From: DATKKX01 sp035542775 | GTDB lineage: Bacteria > Planctomycetota > Phycisphaerae > UBA1845 > UTPLA1 | Direction: 5' to 3' | NCBI GenBank assembly: GCA_035542775.1 | Contig: DATKKX010000465.1 | Coordinates: 1 to 9,037 of the forward strand | Length of the DNA: 9,037 bases | Part shown: positions 6,601-9,037 of the stretch, in pieces | Layout of the letters: every line of letters starts with the position of its first letter | Position numbering within the stretch: the first letter of the stretch is position 1 | The notes under the pieces: model-generated | Seen by the model: the letters and a program-made list of their open reading frames with translations, nothing else | Databases searched by the model: none | Told to the model about the DNA's origin: nothing | Translations under genes and position numbers: made by a program

Positions 6601-9037
6601 GCCGGCATCACCGTTGTTGACGCCGTGTTCAAGTTGATGCAGCCCGTCAGCCTGGACGATGTTGTACGTGAAGTGCGTACCTATGCGCTGCTGGGGTGGT
6701 CGGCTTTCGGGGTCCATGCCGAAGTCGGTGTGCATGATCAGCACACCTTCACCGGGCGCATACCGATAGAAGTTGATCTTTGACGGGTCATTCGGATCGA
6801 AGTCGTGAGTGGCCCGCCAGAAGAAGAACAGCTCACCGGGCAGGGCATAGTTGTAGTAGTAATACACCGAATCCGAGGGGTTGAACGCGTAATCAGGCAG
6901 AGTAATCTTGCTTTGCTGCGACGGCTGAAGCACCTCGGTCAGGTCTCTAGCCTGGATCCAGGGCGTGTGATAGGTCCCGTAGTCGGCGAAGCCGGTGAAC
7001 AGCAGCTTCAATGGCGGCGATGGATGGACCCATCCGCCGGACATGATGTCCCACACACCAACAGGCCTATTGATGATTCCGCCGGGATCATACTCATCGT
7101 AGTCGTATAGATCGGGGTAGCCTTCCCAGACGTGCAGCCACTCGTGACACATCAATTGCTTGCCGTAACCATCGAGGGGCTCGCCTGTCTCGCTGGCACC
7201 GGACAATGCCGTTGCAAAGTCCGAGAAGTAAATCGGCGAGAGGGGGTTGACGGCGTCCTCGTGAATAGTGATCGGCAGGTTCATGCTGGGGGCGGGGAGC
7301 TGGAAAAGCCCGCGCCCGCCGGCCGCCAGACCATCCGGATATATGCCGCTGGGCAACAAGATCACGGAGTGGACGAAGTTCTTGACTGCCCCACCGCTTT
7401 GCGGCACGCGCCAAACGACATCATCCCATTTGACGGAATCAGTCAGGGCGGCCACCACATCCTCCGTCAACCTGCGGCGGCTGAAAGGATAATTGCTCCA
7501 TGGGCCGCCGTCGTTCGGACTGATGGGGTTCATGTCGACGACGTAGTTCTCGGTGTTAGGGTCTCGAACCTCGCCCATGTCCAGCAGGCCGTCCAGGTTG
7601 CGGTCCCGATGGAAGACCTGCATGAGTTCGTATTGGACTGGGAACCCCCCGATCGTGTCGGGGTCACCGTTCAAGACGTTGATTCCGACCAGGTCGGCAT
7701 CCGTAGTCAAAGCGAACAACTGAGCTCGTTTGGGAGGTATTGCTACGGAATTTCCCGGAGCAAGCGTCAGGGCTTGGACGGAAAACCCTATGTGCGCGGG
7801 AACATTGGGGTCATTGGGGTCGGGCAGCACCAAGTTATTGTTGGGGTCGGACACAGTGAAATCGATTCTGGCCAATCGCTGGTTGGTCAAATCGATCGTG
7901 TAGAAAACATCGTCAAGGGAGCTAGTCGAGGTCTTGGGATCGCAAGCCAGTCCTTGGGCGCCGGCCGATGTATACCCCGCTCGCCCCAGAGCGGTTATTT
8001 GCGTCATTAAGCCGTTCGGATTGTTCGGATCAATGCGGTACAGCGTGCTCTGTTTCTTGCCATCGCCGGCATTTTCCTCAGCCAGCACATACAAAGCGAG
8101 CTTGGGCTGCGTTTCGCCTGTTTTCTTGACATAGCCATACGCCAAGTCCTTGAATTGTCCATTAAACGCCACGCCAGACTGCAGCTTCAATTCGGCTTTC
8201 TTGGTTGCCGTTCCCGAGATCTTGTTGATTTGGATCAGTATGTGCTTTGCACTGGGATCATCCCCGATTCCGTAGAGAGGGGGATCGCCGGGCAGGGTGG
8301 GGAAGGTCGTGGCCAAGGCGATGGCGGCGACACTCGCGACCACGGGATTGTTCGGATCGCTGTTCAGTGCACCTTTTTCCACCATGGCATTCGGATCGTT
8401 GGGATTGAAGCTCCATAAATAACCACCAGGATCGTTGGGATCGTTGGGATCGGAAGTAAGGGAGATGGTGAACAGCTTGTTCGTGCTGCTCTCGATGGTG
8501 TACAGCCTGTTCACCCCCGCGCCTTCCCAAGCCAGAGTTTTCTTCAAACTAAGCGAAGTCAGTGGCTTGGCCCCTTTCCACCACGTTAGGTACTCCAGAT
8601 TCAGCACGTTGCCCGCATCGTAACCGTTGGTACCATGAACGTTGTAAGCCAGCGGGCCTCCTGCGGGTATACTGCCGTCCGGATCTGGCGGCGCGTCGGG
8701 ATACCCCAAGCCAAAATCCTGACCATAGATGGCAGTGTTCCTCGTGGACGTGACCTCACCAGGGCGACCGTCTCCGCCATATCCCAAGCCGTGCACGCTC
8801 CTTGCGTGATAGATCGATGAAGGTAAGTCATCAAATTCGGCGGGGCCGTCGTAAACGTCCGGGATGCCATCGCCGTTCATGTCGAGCGTGTCGGGCAGAA
8901 TCGGACCTGTGTTGAGGGCCGCTGGGACGTAGCCGGTACCGTTATTTGGATCTTCGAGCTTGGGACTCGTACATCCGGTCGCCACACTGGGATCGGTCGG
9001 CTCACAAGGCACCAAACAATCCGCCTCACCCGAACAC
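3640..9037 (-). CDS. Giant secreted M6-type metalloprotease with propeller, PKD, TSP3 and Ig-like domains (N-terminus outside window)
   Basis: The frame is open to the right edge, so the signal peptide and true start are missing. About 1,798 codons are visible, ending at TGA 3640-3642. Residues here are counted from the TTG at 9015, which is probably not the start. Domains in order: Cys-rich entry; calcium motif DMNGDGIPD (45-53); probable beta-propeller (about 160-455); EF-hand-like loop (471-482); M6 zinc protease (to about 855) with HEWLH at 624-628, Met658 in DIMSGG, and GDAGDPFPG at 802-810; beta-sandwich region (857-1165); PKD domain with WQFDDG at 1209-1214; TSP3 rod (1269-1450); three Ig/PKD-like domains with core Trp1489, Trp1582 and Trp1681; Thr/Pro linker; and CGATCG (1756-1761), TM helix (1764-1780) and Arg-rich tail. 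It likely cleaves proteins outside the cell while anchored to, or sorted at, the surface. The substrate is unknown. Confidence 0.9.
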   Translation of the reverse strand, partial: CSGEADCLVPCEPTDPSVATGCTSPKLEDPNNGTGYVPAALNTGPILPDTLDMNGDGIPDVYDGPAEFDDLPSSIYHARSVHGLGYGGDGRPGEVTSTRNTAIYGQDFGLGYPDAPPDPDGSIPAGGPLAYNVHGTNGYDAGNVLNLEYLTWWKGAKPLTSLSLKKTLAWEGAGVNRLYTIESSTNKLFTISLTSDPNDPNDPGGYLWSFNPNDPNAMVEKGALNSDPNNPVVASVAAIALATTFPTLPGDPPLYGIGDDPSAKHILIQINKISGTATKKAELKLQSGVAFNGQFKDLAYGYVKKTGETQPKLALYVLAEENAGDGKKQSTLYRIDPNNPNGLMTQITALGRAGYTSAGAQGLACDPKTSTSSLDDVFYTIDLTNQRLARIDFTVSDPNNNLVLPDPNDPNVPAHIGFSVQALTLAPGNSVAIPPKRAQLFALTTDADLVGINVLNGDPDTIGGFPVQYELMQVFHRDRNLDGLLDMGEVRDPNTENYVVDMNPISPNDGGPWSNYPFSRRRLTEDVVAALTDSVKWDDVVWRVPQSGGAVKNFVHSVILLPSGIYPDGLAAGGRGLFQLPAPSMNLPITIHEDAVNPLSPIYFSDFATALSGASETGEPLDGYGKQLMCHEWLHVWEGYPDLYDYDEYDPGGIINRPVGVWDIMSGGWVHPSPPLKLLFTGFADYGTYHTPWIQARDLTEVLQPSQQSKITLPDYAFNPSDSVYYYYNYALPGELFFFWRATHDFDPNDPSKINFYRYAPGEGVLIMHTDFGMDPESRPPQQRIGTHFTYNIVQADGLHQLEHGVNNGDAGDPFPGSTGRKQWNDVTDPSSKWWAQMPSGLSITDIQEQSTYSEVTFFWDPHWVPTLRFTAPPGGDVVYGNYTLKYEAFDFFGGTKINLYIDPNSSGHGGTKITPVPPQTNPQSKAPGPVQGAFSVPLSGLSDTSYYFYAWLDPEAGSDGNYEPWYSWPRPGANNRGRGSLDVYEVNVFDPNDPNFPGPCKLETWTVTCTDDSVAGQEKWTVTGSVSGSQSQKARTGVYYRSDEDEIAFVIDSDPNNPAGAGASVSNAGGIFKLTDAAASFVASDFKVGDMVRIIAGPLPGFYTILSVPDPHTLRLGANPGSGGGVSYRVHCFTAGGGGSPGDVYTFMTTGLTPYSSPICVRHGQVIPTTAPLILVSYPDDATNPGRQAPLRVTFDGSQSRDAKGKLNPDLKYLWQFDDGQKPTQSIVTHTYQVDGTFPVSLTVTSPNLVKHPITGVMFHPYATATINIEVEPADTDGDGIPDSQDNCPTVPNGPAEAGIPGVGNQTDTDGDGVGDACDNCPTVPNGPAQAGIPGIGNQTDSDHDGLGDACDNDWDNDGVPNSSDNCPYTYNPGQEDGDHDGVGDACDNCPGKPNPDQSDIDKDGVGDVCDNCPTHYNPNQNDPADDCNHNSMPDECDIDAGLLHDCNGDLRPDECVPPLTVSVGPDIQMAPGTIATLMSNVQTTGISTPLIYSWQIISPAGATGLTGTTSANAVFTQTTLGSYVIRCTVRSGVAPGSCSAFDELTVTVVGLTVNVQSQMVGCVGMPTLPLGGSPTASGGKPPYTYEWSIISGPPAGGNFDPAVRGLPNPTFTPPVTGTYTARLKLTDSSTPKISVERTLPIVVSDPPTASAGIAETYHPIIVVGDQLPLGGEPTASGGHPPYTYSWTIPSNEGGAGTISDSSSPNPVFIAYAKGAFVIHLDVVDAGGCTASTECSVTVVTDPPASTLPPGTEPSTTTPSACGATCGPAGVLTTWAVLAGFACMYAGRRRWRARRGG
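3643..3753 (-). other. C-terminal sorting or anchor tail of the protease
   Basis: The last 37 residues consist of CGATCG (1756-1761), a hydrophobic helix at about 1764-1780 (GVLTTWAVLAGFACMYA) and a basic tail GRRRWRARRGG. They follow a Thr/Pro/Ser linker. The tripartite layout of short motif, single TM helix and Arg cluster is that of CTERM-type sorting signals. The paired Cys-Gly resembles the Cys-containing MYXO-CTERM class more than PEP-CTERM. It would retain or process the protein at the cell surface. Confidence 0.65.
3981..4032 (-). repeat. Ig/PKD-like module repeat, copy B
   Basis: This segment encodes LPLGG-E-PTASGG-H-PPYTY, just before core Trp1681. It is the partner of copy A at 4278-4330. 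The more divergent first domain of the trio (core Trp1489, sequence LIYSWQII) lacks the LPLGG/PTASGG block. Confidence 0.8.
4278..4330 (-). repeat. Ig/PKD-like module repeat, copy A
   Basis: This segment encodes LPLGG-S-PTASGG-K-PPYTY, just before core Trp1582. It matches copy B at 3981-4032 closely at both DNA and protein level. The module spacing is 99 residues between core tryptophans, so the second and third C-terminal beta-sandwich domains are duplicates of one another. Confidence 0.8.
4666..5211 (-). repeat. Thrombospondin type 3 calcium-repeat rod with C-terminal DCNG/PDEC modules
   Basis: Residues 1269-1450 hold a run of Asp-rich units of the form DxDxDGxxDxxDNCP, including DTDGDGIPD, DTDGDGVGDACDNCP, DSDHDGLGDACDN, DNDGVPNSSDNCP, DGDHDGVGDACDNCP and DIDKDGVGDVCDNCP. 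It ends in two shorter modules, CNHNSMPDECD and DCNGDLRPDEC. Each unit would bind calcium and form disulfides, giving a stiff calcium-dependent stalk between the protease part and the C-terminal Ig-like domains. The PDEC-type ending is a pattern I associate with planctomycete extracellular proteins; this is recollection and was not searched. Confidence 0.9.
4982..5179 (-). repeat. Two tandem 99-bp copies inside the TSP3 rod
   Basis: Copies at 4982-5080 and 5081-5179 are in register. Each encodes a 33-residue unit containing TVPNGPA-[EQ]-AGIPG-[VI]-G followed by NQTD and a TSP3 calcium loop. The 18-residue non-acidic insert is nearly identical in both copies and absent from the other TSP3 units. 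This points to a duplication within the gene. Confidence 0.85.
5221..5520 (-). other. PKD domain of the protease
   Basis: Residues about 1166-1265 show the PKD pattern: APLRVTFDGSQSRD, then YLWQFDDGQ (Trp1209 to Gly1214), then HTYQVDGTFPVSLTV. PKD domains are about 80-100-residue beta-sandwiches common in secreted proteases and polysaccharide-binding proteins. It separates the protease part from the calcium-repeat rod. Confidence 0.8.
6451..7623 (-). other. M6 (immune inhibitor A-like) zinc metalloprotease domain
   Basis: Residues about 465-855 carry the zinc site HEWLHVWEGYPDLYD (His624, Glu625, His628, probable third ligand Asp635). They also carry VGVWDIMSGG with a probable Met-turn at Met658, the stretch APGEGVLIMHTDFGMD, and the M6 hallmark GDAGDPFPG at 802-810. 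Members of the M6 family have HExxHxxGxxD followed by PDLYD-like residues. Here one extra residue lies between HExxH and Gly. An EF-hand-like calcium loop (Asp471 to Glu482, DRNLDGLLDMGE) opens the domain. The catalytic residues are present, so activity is expected, but the altered spacing makes this less than certain. Confidence 0.85.
7651..8538 (-). other. Probable beta-propeller region of the protease
   Basis: Residues about 160-455 contain recurring short strands of the form aromatic-x-hydrophobic followed by a second hydrophobic strand. Examples are RLYTIESSTNKLFTISL (Tyr172), LYGIGDD (Tyr248), STLYRIDPN (Tyr326), DVFYTIDLTNQRLARIDF (Phe371-Tyr372) and QLFALTTDADLVGINVL (Phe434). Spacing is 46-78 residues, which fits propeller blades with variable loops. 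DPN-rich loops lie between the strands. The fold is inferred from the pattern; I cannot name a specific propeller family. Confidence 0.5.
8429..8452 (-). repeat. 9-bp microrepeat encoding DPNDPNDP
   Basis: The + strand unit GGATCGTTG occurs at 8429-8437 and 8438-8446, with a partial third copy from 8447. On the coding strand this gives GATCCCAAC units read as Asp-Pro-Asn. It is the longest of a family of DPN stretches scattered through the N-terminal half of the protein. Confidence 0.8.

Noticed and set aside
7132..8010. 292-codon + strand frame opposite the protease and propeller region
   Set aside because: It is antisense to the zinc-site-bearing frame and has no domain signal or convincing ribosome binding site.
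9013..9015. TTG as the start codon of the giant protease
   Set aside because: The frame stays open to the window edge, and no signal peptide follows the TTG although the protein is clearly extracellular. The start must lie outside.
1..9037. Functional link between sulfate uptake and the protease
   Set aside because: The two units are convergent with a terminator between them and share no visible regulatory site. Adjacency alone does not support a joint system.

Overview
The window reads as chromosomal DNA of a GC-rich, Gram-negative-type bacterium, most likely a member of the Planctomycetota. The lineage call is an inference. It rests on a very large modular secreted protein with thrombospondin type 3 (TSP3) calcium repeats, 'DCNG-x-x-x-PDEC' modules that I associate with planctomycete secreted proteins, and a Cys/TM/Arg-rich C-terminal tail. 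No rRNA, tRNA or other phylogenetic marker is present to confirm it.

The left third (1-3545, + strand) is a sulfate/thiosulfate ABC importer operon in the classical order: the periplasmic sulfate-binding protein (5' end cut by the window edge), the two permeases CysT (CysU) and CysW, and the ATPase CysA. Gaps are 63, 9 and 47 bp, so one transcript is likely. CysW and CysA use GTG starts with good Shine-Dalgarno sequences, and an 8-bp hairpin sits directly upstream of the cysA ribosome binding site. Together the proteins would capture sulfate outside the inner membrane and import it with ATP for assimilation. The operon promoter is outside the window.

A 94-bp convergent intergenic region (3546-3639) carries one 11-bp-stem terminator that works for both flanking transcripts.

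The right two thirds (3640-9037, - strand) is one gene, open to the window edge, whose visible part is about 1,798 codons. It encodes a giant extracellular multidomain metalloprotease. From N to C it has a short calcium-motif region, a probable beta-propeller, an M6 (immune inhibitor A-like) zinc protease domain, one or two beta-sandwich domains, a PKD domain, a TSP3 calcium-repeat rod, three Ig/PKD-like domains, and a Thr/Pro linker ending in a CG-x-x-CG motif, a transmembrane helix and an Arg-rich tail. It looks like a surface-anchored or sorted protease on a long stalk. Its oddities are a zinc motif one residue longer than the metzincin consensus, 15 DPN tripeptides confined to the N-terminal 1,050 residues, and a recent-looking 99-bp duplication in the TSP3 rod.

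I found no mobile element, CRISPR array, RNA gene or defence system. The multidomain protease is the only clearly unusual element.
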